The position numbers and the translations under genes were made by a program. From NCBI RefSeq assembly GCF_001467525.1, contig NZ_LNXS01000049.1, positions 418-64,417 of the forward strand: a stretch of DNA of 64,000 nt. Reading direction: 5' to 3'. This DNA is from Legionella anisa. Its GTDB lineage: Bacteria; Pseudomonadota; Gammaproteobacteria; Legionellales; Legionellaceae. Shown here piece after piece: positions 44,911 through 55,137 of this stretch (the stretch's first letter is position 1; each line of letters starts with the position of its first letter). The notes beneath the pieces were generated by a model, which saw only the letters and a program-made list of their open reading frames with translations, made no database searches and was not told where the DNA came from.

Positions 44911-45445
44911 GATTTAATTCTTCTATAGTTAAATTGTTATTGGTATAAATACAGATATCTCCAGCAATAGTTAATGCTTTACGCACTATTTCCACAGCAG
45001 ATAATTTTGTATTTTCCATCAATGCTCGCGCAGCTGCTTGTGCAAAAGGACCACCCGAGCCAATAGCAATTAAGCTATGCTCAGGCTCGATTACATCACC
45101 ATTACCTGTAATAATTAGGGAAGATTTGATGTCTGCTACAGCGAGTACTGCTTCGAGTCGGCGTAATATTTTGTCTGTTCGCCAATCTTTAGCAAGCTCA
45201 ACCGCAGCACGAACTAAATGGCCTTGATGCATTTCCAGCTTGCCCTCAAAACGTTCAAAAAGAGTAAACGCATCCGCGGTACCGCCAGCAAAGCCAGCAA
45301 TTACTTGATCTTTGTAGAGGCGTCGCACCTTACGTGCATTACCCTTCATCACAGTATTACCTAAAGTTACCTGACCATCACCACCGATAACTACTTGATT
45401 TCCGCGTCTTACTGAAAGTATGGTTGTCCCACGAAATTGTTCCAA
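44897..45445 (-). CDS. hslV: ATP-dependent protease peptidase subunit HslV
   Basis: A 182-aa proteasome-type threonine protease, the core of HslUV. MEQFRG is removed to expose the catalytic Thr7 ([21 protein letters not shown]), so a short propeptide is present, unlike E. coli HslV where only Met is cut off. [18 protein letters not shown] and [15 protein letters not shown] are family signatures. The start is TTG, preceded by GAGG. It overlaps hslU, with which it is transcribed. Confidence 0.95.
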   Translation of the reverse strand: MEQFRGTTILSVRRGNQVVIGGDGQVTLGNTVMKGNARKVRRLYKDQVIAGFAGGTADAFTLFERFEGKLEMHQGHLVRAAVELAKDWRTDKILRRLEAVLAVADIKSSLIITGNGDVIEPEHSLIAIGSGGPFAQAAARALMENTKLSAVEIVRKALTIAGDICIYTNNNLTIEELNHGNK

Positions 45446-45554
45446 AATTAAATCCTCAAATCAAACCAGAACTCCATACATGGGGATGATAAACAAAAAA
45501 ACAAGGGGGTTCAAAATGAATAAATTGGAACTATTTATGCAATGACATCAGAGT

Positions 45555-45644
45555 ATAGCCTCGGTGCAGCGTAGCGAAACCCGAGATTTATGAAAATGAA
45601 TAAATTTCTTAATCCCGGGTTTCGCTACGCTGCACCCAGGCTAC
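45555..45644. repeat. REP-like hairpin, family A, copy 6
   Basis: Left arm ATAGCCTCGGTGCAGCGTAG and right arm CTACGCTGCACCCAGGCTAC; compensating changes (GTAG/CTAC) keep the stem. Lies between hslV and the end of deoB, after the deoB stop codon. Confidence 0.85.
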
Positions 45645-45659
45645 AAAACTATATAGAGA

Positions 45660-46883
45660 TTAGATAAAAAAGGATACCCCATGGGATAAGTTTTGTAACC
45701 CAAGATGTTGTGCAATGCTTTGTCCAACATCAGCAAAGGTATCACGACGTCCAATAAAACGGCTTTTAAGACTTGGACCAAATATTAATACTGGAATATG
45801 TTCCCTGGTATGATCTGAACCAGGAAAAGTAGGATCACAACCATGATCCGCAGCAATAACAACCAGATCATCAGGCTTTAATAAGGCATGAAGCTCCGGA
45901 AGACGTGCATCAAACTCCTCAAGCGCATGTGCATAACCAATTACATCACGCCGATGACCGTATGAGGAATCAAAATCTACAAAATTAGTAAAAACCAAAC
46001 TTCCATCAGGTGCAGTCTTCATTGCGGTTAAAGTAGCATCAAATAAAGCCATATTACCGTCTGCTTTAATGACTTGAGTGATACCCTGATGTGCGTAAAT
46101 ATCGGCAATTTTCCCTAGAGCAATAACTTCACGACCTGCTTCTTTCAAATAATCAAGTAAGGTTTTTGCAGGAGGTAGCGTTGCATAATCCTTACGATTT
46201 GCTGTTCGCTTGAATGCTCCTGCTTGACCAATAAATGGACGAGCAATTACACGGCCGATCTGATATTCATCCACTAAAGTACGAGCGATTTCACAAATAT
46301 CATACAACCGCTGCAAACCAAAAAGTTCTTCATGAGCTGCAATTTGAAATACACTGTCTGCTGAAGTGTAAACAATTGGCTTACCACTTCGTATATGTTC
46401 TTCGCCTAATTCTTCAAGAATGGTAGTCCCCGATGCATGCTTCTCACCAAGTACTCCTGGTAAACCGGCACGTTGAATCAATGCATCGATTAATTTTTTT
46501 GGAAAACAAAAGGGTTGCTCGGGGAAATAACCCCATTCAAAAGTAACTGGAACCCCAGCTAACTCCCAATGTCCACTTGGAGTATCCTTACCTAAACTCT
46601 GTTCTACTGCATAACCATAATAGCCCATAGGCTCAGGAAAAGTGGACAATTCAACAAAACGCAACCCACTACTGGCTAAGGCTGCATGATAAAGCCCTAA
46701 TTTAGCCAGATTGGGCAAAGTTAATGGCCCTTGACGCAGCCCTTCCCTGTCACTTTCACCGCGCTCACACGCTTGATGAATATGAACAAAAGTATTCGCG
46801 CCGGCATCCCCATATCGAGATGCATCCAAGCTCGCACCGATTCCAAAGGAATCCATGAGTAATATACAAACTCTCCCTGCCAT
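45660..46883 (-). CDS. deoB: Phosphopentomutase
   Basis: A 407-aa alkaline-phosphatase-superfamily enzyme that interconverts ribose/deoxyribose 1- and 5-phosphates in nucleoside breakdown and salvage. Metal sites are visible at [23 protein letters not shown] and near the C terminus in [33 protein letters not shown] holds the phosphothreonine-region signature. The ATG with GAGGG six bases upstream is four codons inside the longest frame; it starts just past the end of the upstream MFS gene, so all three genes likely form one operon. Length fits DeoB (about 390-410). Confidence 0.93.
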   Translation of the reverse strand: MAGRVCILLMDSFGIGASLDASRYGDAGANTFVHIHQACERGESDREGLRQGPLTLPNLAKLGLYHAALASSGLRFVELSTFPEPMGYYGYAVEQSLGKDTPSGHWELAGVPVTFEWGYFPEQPFCFPKKLIDALIQRAGLPGVLGEKHASGTTILEELGEEHIRSGKPIVYTSADSVFQIAAHEELFGLQRLYDICEIARTLVDEYQIGRVIARPFIGQAGAFKRTANRKDYATLPPAKTLLDYLKEAGREVIALGKIADIYAHQGITQVIKADGNMALFDATLTAMKTAPDGSLVFTNFVDFDSSYGHRRDVIGYAHALEEFDARLPELHALLKPDDLVVIAADHGCDPTFPGSDHTREHIPVLIFGPSLKSRFIGRRDTFADVGQSIAQHLGLQNLSHGVSFFI

Positions 46884-46884
46884 T

Positions 46885-48165
46885 TTAGCCCTCAATATGT
46901 TCGCACCGTGTTTCTTTTAAACCCAAAAGCATGAGAAAAGCAATTAATAAACCTATAGGTAAAATAATTGCGGCATATTGATATGCACTGAGTAGGTATA
47001 TGGGAGTACCTTTTACCATCTGCATCCCGCCATGGCTCGTTAACAAATAACTGAACATATTTTGATATACAATATAACCGCCTTGAGTCAATATTGAAAT
47101 GACACTTACAGCAGTTGCAGTCATTGCAGGCGAACTACTTTCAGCCACTAAAGCATAACTAATCACTTGTGCTGACGTAAAGAAACCTAAAAGGAAAAAC
47201 AAAAATGCCATTGTACTATAAGAAACCGGGAGGTAAAGCACTGCGAGCAAAGTCAATAAAGAAGCAATCACCCCTATTTTCATGGGTAAAACCCGCAAAC
47301 CCATTCTATCAGATATCCAACCTACCAGAGGTGAACCAATAATCGCCCCCAAAAATAACATGCCATTTACCATAGACGCTTGTGCAGAGCTAATATCTAA
47401 TCGTTGCACCAGATATAAAGTACCCATCATGGCACCAAATACAGCGATGGCCATATTCATTAAACTGGCATAGAATGCTGCCCGCAAGTATTGGGTATTT
47501 AAATAAGCTTTTTTAGCAGCCGAAATAACATTAATTGGTTTAACAGCTTGCTTTAATGCAACTTGCGGTCTTTCTTTTATCCAAAAAAACATCACAACCA
47601 ACATGACGAAACCCAGGATTCCCACATTTTGCACTGCCTGACGCCATCCAACCAAAATCACTAATTGAGTCAATGGATATTGAGCCAACATGCCTCCAGC
47701 CATTGCCATAGTCACTATAGCTCCAGTTACCAAAGCCATGCGCTTTGGTGGAAACCAATGAGATGCTAAGCGTACGGGACCCAAGAAACAGAAGGCACTA
47801 CCTATGCCCGTAATAAATCGGCAAAATAAAGCCATATAAAATGAATGGGAGTAAGCCAATAGAAAAGTACTGGCCACACACAAAAACATGGCGATTAACA
47901 ATGTATTTTTAATCGAGAACCGATCAAGCACCATTCCCGCAACAAAAAGAAACAATACATTGGAAAGATAGTAGATACTTGATAACCAAGCCATTCTATC
48001 GGCCTGTATCTGAAAATCTTGCATGATGTTTGCAGCGATGGACGCAAACATATTCCCCTGAATAAACTCATAAAAAAAGAATAAAGTCGCAGCAAAACAT
48101 ACCATCCAGGGCAATAATGACGATTTAAGCTCGTTATATCCTTGAAACTCATCCACCACTTGCAT
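46885..48165 (-). CDS. MFS transporter, Pht-like, in deoB operon
   Basis: A 426-aa, 12-span transporter. [21 protein letters not shown] starts the first half, [17 protein letters not shown] is the loop 2-3 motif and [15 protein letters not shown] the second-half copy. It belongs with the Legionella Pht proteins. Its stop codon abuts the deoB start, and the next paralogue ends 15 bases upstream of it. PhtC and PhtD of L. pneumophila support thymidine salvage, and deoB is a nucleoside-catabolism gene, so nucleoside import is the most likely role; that is inference from context. GAGGAG precedes the ATG. Confidence 0.86.
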   Translation of the reverse strand: MQVVDEFQGYNELKSSLLPWMVCFAATLFFFYEFIQGNMFASIAANIMQDFQIQADRMAWLSSIYYLSNVLFLFVAGMVLDRFSIKNTLLIAMFLCVASTFLLAYSHSFYMALFCRFITGIGSAFCFLGPVRLASHWFPPKRMALVTGAIVTMAMAGGMLAQYPLTQLVILVGWRQAVQNVGILGFVMLVVMFFWIKERPQVALKQAVKPINVISAAKKAYLNTQYLRAAFYASLMNMAIAVFGAMMGTLYLVQRLDISSAQASMVNGMLFLGAIIGSPLVGWISDRMGLRVLPMKIGVIASLLTLLAVLYLPVSYSTMAFLFFLLGFFTSAQVISYALVAESSSPAMTATAVSVISILTQGGYIVYQNMFSYLLTSHGGMQMVKGTPIYLLSAYQYAAIILPIGLLIAFLMLLGLKETRCEHIEG

Positions 48166-48180
48166 TTTTACTCCTCAGCT

Positions 48181-49449
48181 TTACCGCTTGCAATTTGTTT
48201 CGCGGGTTAATAATACGGCGATTAAAGCCAAAACTGTAGTTATAGGGAACATCCACATGGCATATTGAAAATCAGCCACAGAATAAGTTGTCACTACCGC
48301 ATCAGCATGATGCGCGATCAACCAACCATAGAGCACCTGTCCTACGCCTCCACCACCCATAATAATTACTGAGGCAATACCTGTCGAAGCACCTGTGTTT
48401 TCAGCAGAATTACTTTCAGCAATTAAAGGATAGGAAATTACCTGTGTGCTTGTAAAAAAGCCTAAGGCAAAAAATATAACACTCAAAGTCGTTTGTGATA
48501 AAGTCACATCTAGGAATAACGGAATAACTGTAATAAGTGTCGCAACGGCCCCCAATACCATCAAGGGCTTACGCCGGCCTTGGGTATCAGATAACCATCC
48601 TGCCAAAGGACAGCCCACGACACTACCCATAAAAATTAAACTGACAACATTGCTGGCAGCCATGTCAGGTAAATGATGTACTGCTTGTAGGTAACTAGCA
48701 CCCCATAACGCACATAAAACCATAATCGGCAAATTAAGAAAGGACGTATAAAATCCTGCTAACCAATTTTGTGAGTTGGATAAGGCCTTAATAAATCCAG
48801 AAATTACTTGCTCCTGATTGGTACATGCTTTCATTGGTGAATCTTCAGGTTTATCGCGAACCATCCAATAAATCCAAAGCAATAATCCAGCGCCTACTGC
48901 ACCATCGATTAATAAAGCGTTACGCCATCCAAATAACTCATAGAGATAAGCAAAAGGTGTATGAGCCATCATGCCGCCAACAAAAGCCATAGTCACTAAA
49001 GAACCAATGACAAGAGCCTGTCTTCTTGGTGGAAACCAATGTGATACCAATACCACACAGGATAAAAAGCAAAATGCATTACCTATTCCTGAAAGAAAAT
49101 GACAAAATGAAGCGACAATAAATGAATGGGTTAAAGCAAAACCTACTGTACCTAAAACACAAATAAACATCGCGCTTAAAATCACTGTACGTGTAGAAAA
49201 GCGATCCAGGATAATCCCTGCAGGAAGAAGAAATAGAATATCTGCCCACAAATAAGCGCTGGACATCCAGCTTAATTGAGTCGCATCAATATGGAAATCA
49301 TCGCGCAAGGGCTGGTTGATTACATCAAAAATATTGAGCTGAAAAAATTCATAGAAAAAAAATAATCCTGCTGACAGGCACACAACCCAGGCCATGAAGT
49401 CACCACGGGGCACAAAAGTTCTTGAATCCACTGCAAGAGATTGCGACAC
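48181..49449 (-). CDS. MFS transporter, Pht-like, first gene of deoB operon
   Basis: A 422-aa, 12-span paralogue of the next gene (both with FFFYEF in span 1 and LxFFALGFFTSTQVISY-type span 10). DRFSTRTVILSAMFICV and SDTQGRRKPLMVLGA are the two MFS loop motifs. The start is GTG with AAGGAG five bases upstream. Likely the first cistron of an MFS-MFS-deoB transcript. Proposed to import nucleosides or related compounds, like PhtC/PhtD; which of the two genes corresponds to which is not decided here. Confidence 0.86.
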   Translation of the reverse strand: MSQSLAVDSRTFVPRGDFMAWVVCLSAGLFFFYEFFQLNIFDVINQPLRDDFHIDATQLSWMSSAYLWADILFLLPAGIILDRFSTRTVILSAMFICVLGTVGFALTHSFIVASFCHFLSGIGNAFCFLSCVVLVSHWFPPRRQALVIGSLVTMAFVGGMMAHTPFAYLYELFGWRNALLIDGAVGAGLLLWIYWMVRDKPEDSPMKACTNQEQVISGFIKALSNSQNWLAGFYTSFLNLPIMVLCALWGASYLQAVHHLPDMAASNVVSLIFMGSVVGCPLAGWLSDTQGRRKPLMVLGAVATLITVIPLFLDVTLSQTTLSVIFFALGFFTSTQVISYPLIAESNSAENTGASTGIASVIIMGGGGVGQVLYGWLIAHHADAVVTTYSVADFQYAMWMFPITTVLALIAVLLTRETNCKR

Positions 49450-49601
49450 AGTTACTCCTTATGGGCATAAAAAATTGCGCCCGAGTATATCAAAATTCTA
49501 AATGAATTGGTATCTTTCTTGAACAAACCGAGAACCAAGTACAGCAAAGAGAAATTCATTCAAGGCCATCATATTTCTGGTTTGTGATTTACTCCACTAC
49601 C

Positions 49602-51104
49602 TTAGGTACTCTTCTTACAAAAATTCTTTACAAAAACCGGAATACGCATCAATAAATAAGGTCTGTCACCCGAATACACGCGTTGGATGAAGATCATTTT
49701 TGAAAACAAATCCGGCGAAACTTCCTGTATATCGTGCGGCCTAATTGCTAAATAGTTTTCTCGGTTATTGTCCAGTAATGTACAAAGATCTTCATTATGA
49801 AAAGCAAATTTTCCTCGCCCTCTTGAGTAAAATTGAGCCGAGAATTCAACTTTGAAATCCCAATAAATAAGGTGACTTCCTGGAACTGGATGTTGTTTTA
49901 ACCATGCGGCAACTACAGACTTTTCTGTTTTGGAAACCGCTTTGGGGACTATATTAAATGCCAGGGTTATCCCAAGACCAAATACACCAACAAGAACAGA
50001 AAGTCCGGTGATGAGTTTCTTTGCTTTGGCTACAACACCAACACGATCCCAGTATTCTACAAAAAAAACTGAAAAAGCAGGCAGGCTAGGAAAAACATAA
50101 GTGTAAATAATGTTCCTGGAAAACGTAAAAAAGAAGAGAGGAACTATCGTACAAAGAAAGAAAAAACTCAGCCATCCATCTTTGTCGATAAATACTTGAC
50201 GTGGATTATGTCTGTATTTAATAAACCAAGAAGCGCCCAGCAGGCACCAAGGGAAAATACCAACCATTGCATAAACCCAAATCATCCCCCAAAGTTCTTG
50301 ATGCGCATAGCCGTACTTATCACCCGTCCATCCTGGTTTTAAAAATCGATTTAAGTTCTCACCTACAATAAAATAATTTAAAAAACCTGGCGTGCGTATT
50401 TCTGCCCAAATATACCAGGGAAGCGCAATAACAAGCATCAATAAGATACCTTTTATCCAAGGTAATCGTTCCCATAAATTACGCCATTGATTCCTTAATA
50501 AAACCCAAAAAAATATCGGCATTCCTGATAAAACAACAGCAACAGGACCTTTGGCTAATAACCCTAATCCCAAACCTATAAAAAAAACATAGGACCAGAG
50601 CTTGCTTGCATCAACGATTGCCCGCCAAAAAGCAACTAAGACTAAAGTAATGCAAAATACTAAAGACGGATCGGTCATCACCGTTCCTGCATTAACGAAA
50701 AAATCCAAAGTTCCTGCAAGAACTAAAATTGTGATCATTGCAATCACAGATCCACTATGCTTTTTAGTTAAATCCCAAATAAGCCACAATGTTGCCAAAG
50801 ATAAGAGTAAGCCAGGCAGACGCACTGCAAACTCATTAATCCCAAAAAGTTTCATTGAAAAAGCAGACAACCAGGTAGACAAAGGCGGTTTTGCCCAAAA
50901 AGGAACTCCATAATCATGCAGCGGAGTCACCCAATTCCCTGTTTCCAACATCTTGCGAGCAATCTCTCCATAACGGGCCTCAGACACATCGTTTAGAGGG
51001 ATAAAACACATGGAAATAATACGACAGACAAGAAGAAAGAGTAATGCAAACCGTGCATTATTAAAAAATTGATATTTCAACTGTTTATCGTTTTCAATAT
51101 TCAA
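49602..51104 (-). CDS. ArnT/PMT-family (GT39/GT83) glycosyltransferase
   Basis: An inner-membrane protein of about 500 aa with 10-12 spans. The first periplasmic loop has NDVSEARYGEIARKMLETGNW with the Asp-x-x-Glu-x-R pattern of the ArnT/PMT catalytic site, and WAKPPLSTWLSAFSMKLFG follows, also typical. Such enzymes move a sugar from polyprenyl phosphate to lipid A or proteins. No arn operon is present, so aminoarabinose transfer is not certain. I set the start at a TTG with ACGAGG six bases upstream; an ATG 16 codons earlier lacks a ribosome site. The short soluble C-terminal domain (about 390-500) follows the last span. Confidence 0.83.
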   Translation of the reverse strand: MNIENDKQLKYQFFNNARFALLFLLVCRIISMCFIPLNDVSEARYGEIARKMLETGNWVTPLHDYGVPFWAKPPLSTWLSAFSMKLFGINEFAVRLPGLLLSLATLWLIWDLTKKHSGSVIAMITILVLAGTLDFFVNAGTVMTDPSLVFCITLVLVAFWRAIVDASKLWSYVFFIGLGLGLLAKGPVAVVLSGMPIFFWVLLRNQWRNLWERLPWIKGILLMLVIALPWYIWAEIRTPGFLNYFIVGENLNRFLKPGWTGDKYGYAHQELWGMIWVYAMVGIFPWCLLGASWFIKYRHNPRQVFIDKDGWLSFFFLCTIVPLFFFTFSRNIIYTYVFPSLPAFSVFFVEYWDRVGVVAKAKKLITGLSVLVGVFGLGITLAFNIVPKAVSKTEKSVVAAWLKQHPVPGSHLIYWDFKVEFSAQFYSRGRGKFAFHNEDLCTLLDNNRENYLAIRPHDIQEVSPDLFSKMIFIQRVYSGDRPYLLMRIPVFVKNFCKKST

Positions 51105-51434
51105 AACAGACCTCGTTAAAAAATTTCCCCCTTGCACGTATGCAAGGTACATGAATACATGTGCTTATCCGCATTATCTATGATGAAGCACTTATCAAAA
51201 AATGACAGAATATTACCCATTATTTAAATTAATACAATTTTTTTATATCTATTGATAAAAAAATAAACCCATTTTAATACGCAATAAAGAAGATAACGTA
51301 ATGAATTTTCTTATGTTTTATTAAAAGACTAAAATGTATAATGAAAATACATGACGAGCGGTTTACTTTAGTTTACACTGAGGCCTTGTAAGAAGAACTT
51401 ACATTATCAATCCATTGGAAATTTGGAGGCTAAC

Positions 51435-52724
51435 ATGACGTTTGTATTAAAGGATCTAAGTGAATTAAGAAAACTTTTTGACCATGCCGTTAGTGTATAT
51501 CTAAAACGTGAGAAAAAAGGAAAAATTGAAGACCTTTCTGACAGAAGAAAATTCGAACTTCAATTCCTGAGTTCCATCCTCGAAAAATTAGAAGAACAAT
51601 CAAAAGAACATTCCGTCCCAACTGCAAATCTTGTCTTTTATGGTGCGATGTATACTGTATTACAAGACATCAGAAATAATCGGAAGACAGGGGAATCATT
51701 CGGATTACTTTATGATGACCTAAATGATATCATAGGTATCGGTGATGATGTCAAAGAAGAAGACAAACCTGACTTATATCAAATTGCTAAATTCTATACC
51801 GCTTTGAATGCATTCCTGAATCAAGTTTTTATAGAGAATGATTCTCGTAAAGGCTTTGCAAAAAACCATATGTTGACTGCTGTTCCCACCGAGAGCTTAA
51901 GCAAATTGATTCACACCTCTTATCAATTGGAAAATGAAGCTCAGAAAGCAATAGTTGCTTCCTTTACCACTGATGGACAAACTGCTCCCGAACTCAGCAA
52001 ATACAAGGCATTTAAAAGGTCTCCAGTCTCTGCGACCGTCCGATTTGGCGGTTGGGATAAACTTAATGCGGATCTTGATGAGTTAATCAAAGATGAATTG
52101 GCGGATAAAAATGTTTCCAAGATTGAAAAGTTATCAAAAGAGCGTATCGCTCAACTTCATTCTTTGAACGCCATAAGAAATACCCTGAAAACATCTGCAA
52201 TCGAAGAAGACGAGAAAGTTGCTATTCTTGCTGGAGCCATGCACCTAGTTCGTCAACAGATCATTATTGAGTGCGCCAGCTCATATCTTAAGAAAAAAGA
52301 AAATTCTGTTATTTTCAAAGGGTTAAACAAGCTTCTTGCAATCGATGTAGTAAGCTCACAAGATGTTGAGTCCTTGGTAACCTCAGCAACCCAATTTATA
52401 CAATTTATGACCGTAGATCCGAAGAAAAATGGCAAAAAAGCAATTCGTAATAACCATATTTTTTCAGCAATTGCAGACTTTGATTTAAAAGCTACTTTTA
52501 ATTTGTTGATTGACATGATCTTCGCCCGTCGCACTACGGCATTAGACGAGGTTGTTGAAGAGTTTAAAAAAGAAACTAAAGCAAAAGAAACTAAAGCACC
52601 TGAAAAAGCTAAAGGAGGTTACTTAGCTTCAGCTTTAGGTTATTTTAGAACCAAGAAAGAAGATGATTCGGAAGATGAAGAGGATATTCTAGAGCATAAA
52701 AGTAATGTTACTGCAAAGCAATAA
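51435..52724 (+). CDS. Unrecognised acidic-tailed helical protein, effector candidate
   Basis: A 429-aa, almost wholly helical and charged protein with no signal peptide, membrane span or motif that I can name. Three roughly 100-residue segments are rich in Leu/Lys/Glu; SLSKLIHTSYQLENEAQKAI and SLNAIRNTLKTSAIEEDEKVAILAGAM are typical stretches. After residue 375 a Lys/Glu linker leads to a C terminus reading KKEDDSEDEEDILEHKSN, a very acidic block of the kind that helps Dot/Icm export. GGAGG lies 5 bases before the chosen ATG. A terminator follows. The 282-base upstream gap is AT-rich. Effector status is inferred from the tail and genome context only. Confidence 0.65.
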   Translation: MTFVLKDLSELRKLFDHAVSVYLKREKKGKIEDLSDRRKFELQFLSSILEKLEEQSKEHSVPTANLVFYGAMYTVLQDIRNNRKTGESFGLLYDDLNDIIGIGDDVKEEDKPDLYQIAKFYTALNAFLNQVFIENDSRKGFAKNHMLTAVPTESLSKLIHTSYQLENEAQKAIVASFTTDGQTAPELSKYKAFKRSPVSATVRFGGWDKLNADLDELIKDELADKNVSKIEKLSKERIAQLHSLNAIRNTLKTSAIEEDEKVAILAGAMHLVRQQIIIECASSYLKKKENSVIFKGLNKLLAIDVVSSQDVESLVTSATQFIQFMTVDPKKNGKKAIRNNHIFSAIADFDLKATFNLLIDMIFARRTTALDEVVEEFKKETKAKETKAPEKAKGGYLASALGYFRTKKEDDSEDEEDILEHKSNVTAKQ

Positions 52725-52758
52725 TTCTAGTCATCGCGTTTTTTAACTTGATTCTCCG

Positions 52759-52797
52759 ATAAGGCGGCAAATTATTTTCATTTTCCGCCTTATTTTA
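52759..52797 (+). terminator. Intrinsic terminator
   Basis: Perfect 9-base stem ATAAGGCGG/CCGCCTTAT with a 17-base loop, followed by TTTTA, 34 bases after the stop codon of the acidic-tailed protein. Confidence 0.75.
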
Positions 52798-52880
52798 ATA
52801 AGCACTTCGCTTCAGATAAGCCATTTAGGCTAATTTTTTGTTACAATATCATTTTTTCCAACTTGTTTTACCGTGTACTA

Positions 52881-53873
52881 ATGAAAATTAAATTAATTAT
52901 TAAAGAGATATCGTTCGTCCTAATACTTTTAATAGTAAGTCAAAGTATCAGTTTTGCGTATGGGCATAGCTTTTCTGGGAACACGACTAACGATAGTATT
53001 ACAAACTCAAAAAATCAATCTCAAGAGGAGCCCAACGATAAGAAAAAAGCATCCTCTCAAACATTACCTTTGGTACATAAAAAAACAGTCTCCATAACCA
53101 TTGATGATCTCCCATTTGTGGGTGAGTCACGAAACTTTCATTTGAATATGATGATCGATACCATGACCAAGGAGCAAGTACCTGCTACTGGATTTATTAT
53201 CGCCAGTGAAGTGCGCAAAAATAACTGGGAAATATTACACAAATTTCGCGATGCCGGTTTCGGATTAGGTAATCATACGCTCACCCATGCCAATTTGAAC
53301 AAAATGGATACCGAAGGATACATTGAGGAAATTCAAGAAGCAGACAACATTTTACTTCCTGTTTTAACTGAACCTAAATATTTTCGTTATCCTTATTTAG
53401 CCATGAGTTCTGGACGAAAAAAAGAAGACATTCTCTGTTATCTTGCACAAAAAAATTATCATGTTGCCCCTATTACTATAGATTCCAAAGATTTTGTCTT
53501 TAATCAACGACTGTTATCAGTACCCGAGATAAAGAGACGTGCCTATCTTGAAGAATTGAAACCTTTTTATCTTGACTTTATTTGGCAACAAACACTTCGA
53601 GCTGAAGAACACAATCAATTTCATCAAAATACCGATCAATCGCAAATTTTATTGATCCACGCCAATTTACTTAATGCCTATGTTTTACCGGATATTATCA
53701 ATCTATATAAACAAAATGGGTACGAATTTGTTAATTTGGAAGAAGCATTGAAAACCTTTAAATCTCCAGTTCAATGCTCTCGATCTCATATACTTGCACA
53801 AAACAAAAAAAGACATCCGCAGCGGAAGCTCACAAGTAATGCGAATATTGAGGCATTTATTGAATGGGATTAA
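52881..53873 (+). CDS. Exported polysaccharide deacetylase (CE4/NodB family)
   Basis: A 330-aa protein with an N-terminal signal segment (IIKEISFVLILLIVSQSISFAYG). The NodB domain shows motif 1 SITIDDLPF (Asp-Asp), motif 2 GNHTLTHANL (His-x-x-x-His metal site) and motif 3 YFRYPYLAMSSG. It should remove acetyl groups from a periplasmic or surface glycan such as peptidoglycan. I chose the ATG rather than the TTG six codons upstream. The C-terminal 40 residues are basic and unlike the domain. Not linked by operon to the following pilin genes (176-base gap). Confidence 0.85.
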   Translation: MKIKLIIKEISFVLILLIVSQSISFAYGHSFSGNTTNDSITNSKNQSQEEPNDKKKASSQTLPLVHKKTVSITIDDLPFVGESRNFHLNMMIDTMTKEQVPATGFIIASEVRKNNWEILHKFRDAGFGLGNHTLTHANLNKMDTEGYIEEIQEADNILLPVLTEPKYFRYPYLAMSSGRKKEDILCYLAQKNYHVAPITIDSKDFVFNQRLLSVPEIKRRAYLEELKPFYLDFIWQQTLRAEEHNQFHQNTDQSQILLIHANLLNAYVLPDIINLYKQNGYEFVNLEEALKTFKSPVQCSRSHILAQNKKRHPQRKLTSNANIEAFIEWD

Positions 53874-54049
53874 ACCTAAAAAAACACGAAGTGAAAAATA
53901 GATACCTTGTTGCAGGAACTATTCTATCCGTATTAAACTTTTCTTTTCATATAAACTCAAAAGTATAAGTTTTGGTAAAATTTTAGTCTTGACCTAAACT
54001 AAACATTATAGATACATAAAAACGGATTTGCTCAAATAGGGACAGAACT

Positions 54050-54583
54050 TTGAAATTCATGCTCGCTAAAAAGGCAGCGTTCACCTTAATTGAACTTTTG
54101 ATAACCTTATTGGTATTTTGCATCGCGTTGGTTATAGCAATTCCCTTCTTAAGCAGTATGCTTATGAATAATCGCCTAATCGCTTATACAGATATGTTTG
54201 TGAATGCGCTTAATTATGCACGCAACAGCGCTCTTAATGGATCAATGAACGTCATGGTTTGCCCCTTTGGGGCAGTACAATCCACCACGTGTGGCGGAAA
54301 TTGGAGCGCCGGATGGATAGTAGTAACCCAACCCACAGTAGGCACAAGCACCTTATTGAAAAGCCAACAACTCTCACCTTCAGATCCTGTCCTTTCAGGC
54401 AACGGTGCAAATGTAATTTTTGACTCTCATGGAGTGACTACTACCCCAAGTAATTTCAAATTTTGTGACAGCAGGGGTGGGGCATTTGCACGTTCTATTG
54501 CAGTGTTAGCCACTGGATATGTCCAATCAAGTACAACACCCGGACAAGCTGTTTGGGATAACAGTGCACTTACATGCCCTTAA
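54050..54583 (+). CDS. fimT: Minor type IV pilin, FimT/GspH family
   Basis: A 177-aa prepilin. The class III signal (LAKKAAFTLIELLITLLVFCIA) has the required Phe+1 and Glu+5, cut by PilD. The rest fits the FimT/GspH domain, with a C-terminal disulfide candidate (CDS...LTCP). FimT proteins in competent bacteria can bind DNA. I keep the TTG start because AGGGA stands six bases before it; an ATG three codons later has no such site. First gene of the pilin operon. Confidence 0.87.
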   Translation: MKFMLAKKAAFTLIELLITLLVFCIALVIAIPFLSSMLMNNRLIAYTDMFVNALNYARNSALNGSMNVMVCPFGAVQSTTCGGNWSAGWIVVTQPTVGTSTLLKSQQLSPSDPVLSGNGANVIFDSHGVTTTPSNFKFCDSRGGAFARSIAVLATGYVQSSTTPGQAVWDNSALTCP

Positions 54584-54594
54584 TGGAGATTATT

Positions 54595-55137
54595 ATGAAT
54601 CATTCAGGGAAATACAGCACACAACAAACAGGAATGTCATTAATCGAGGTTCTCGTTGCATTCGTAATCTTGGCCGTTGGGCTGTTAGGTATAGCTGGTA
54701 TGTTAATCCTATCGAGTAAAGCAAATAACTCAAGTTATGCCAAACAACAGGCTGTACAAAGTATTTATGACATATTTGACAAAATCCGTGCTAATTCTCA
54801 AGCTGCAATTAATGGCAACTACAATATCAGTAATATCAACAGCAGCGGCTCCCCAACTTCGCCCTCTCCGCCGGGAGTTATGTGCAATCAATCTCCTTGT
54901 TCGAGTCCTCAATTAGCTGCATATGATACATGGTATTGGCTTGCCCATGATGTAAGCAAATTACCTAGAGGCAGTGGTTCAATCACTTCATCTCCTGCCC
55001 CTGGAACGGGTGGAAATACACTGATTACTGTAACCGTGCAATGGGATGACAGCCTAGCACAAAATCTTATTGGTGCAAGCAGCGCTCCTGCTCCTAACCC
55101 TAACTATGTCCAACTTATCGTACAAAGCCAATTATGA
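54595..55137 (+). CDS. pilV: Minor pilin PilV
   Basis: A 181-aa prepilin with the cleavage region QQTGMSLIEVLVAFVILAVGLLG (Glu+5 after Gly), and a Pro/Ser-rich middle (SPTSPSPPGVMC). WYWLAHDVSKLPRG is typical of PilV. It helps to start pilus assembly in the inner membrane together with PilW, PilX and PilE. GGAG lies six bases before the chosen ATG; seven upstream codons in the same frame are probably not translated. It overlaps pilW by 4 bases. Confidence 0.9.
   Translation: MNHSGKYSTQQTGMSLIEVLVAFVILAVGLLGIAGMLILSSKANNSSYAKQQAVQSIYDIFDKIRANSQAAINGNYNISNINSSGSPTSPSPPGVMCNQSPCSSPQLAAYDTWYWLAHDVSKLPRGSGSITSSPAPGTGGNTLITVTVQWDDSLAQNLIGASSAPAPNPNYVQLIVQSQL

Noticed and set aside
44297..44917. 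206-codon open frame on the plus strand opposite hslU
   Set aside because: It is the antisense shadow of a highly conserved gene; its translation is Ser/Arg-rich with no domain and no fitting ribosome site.
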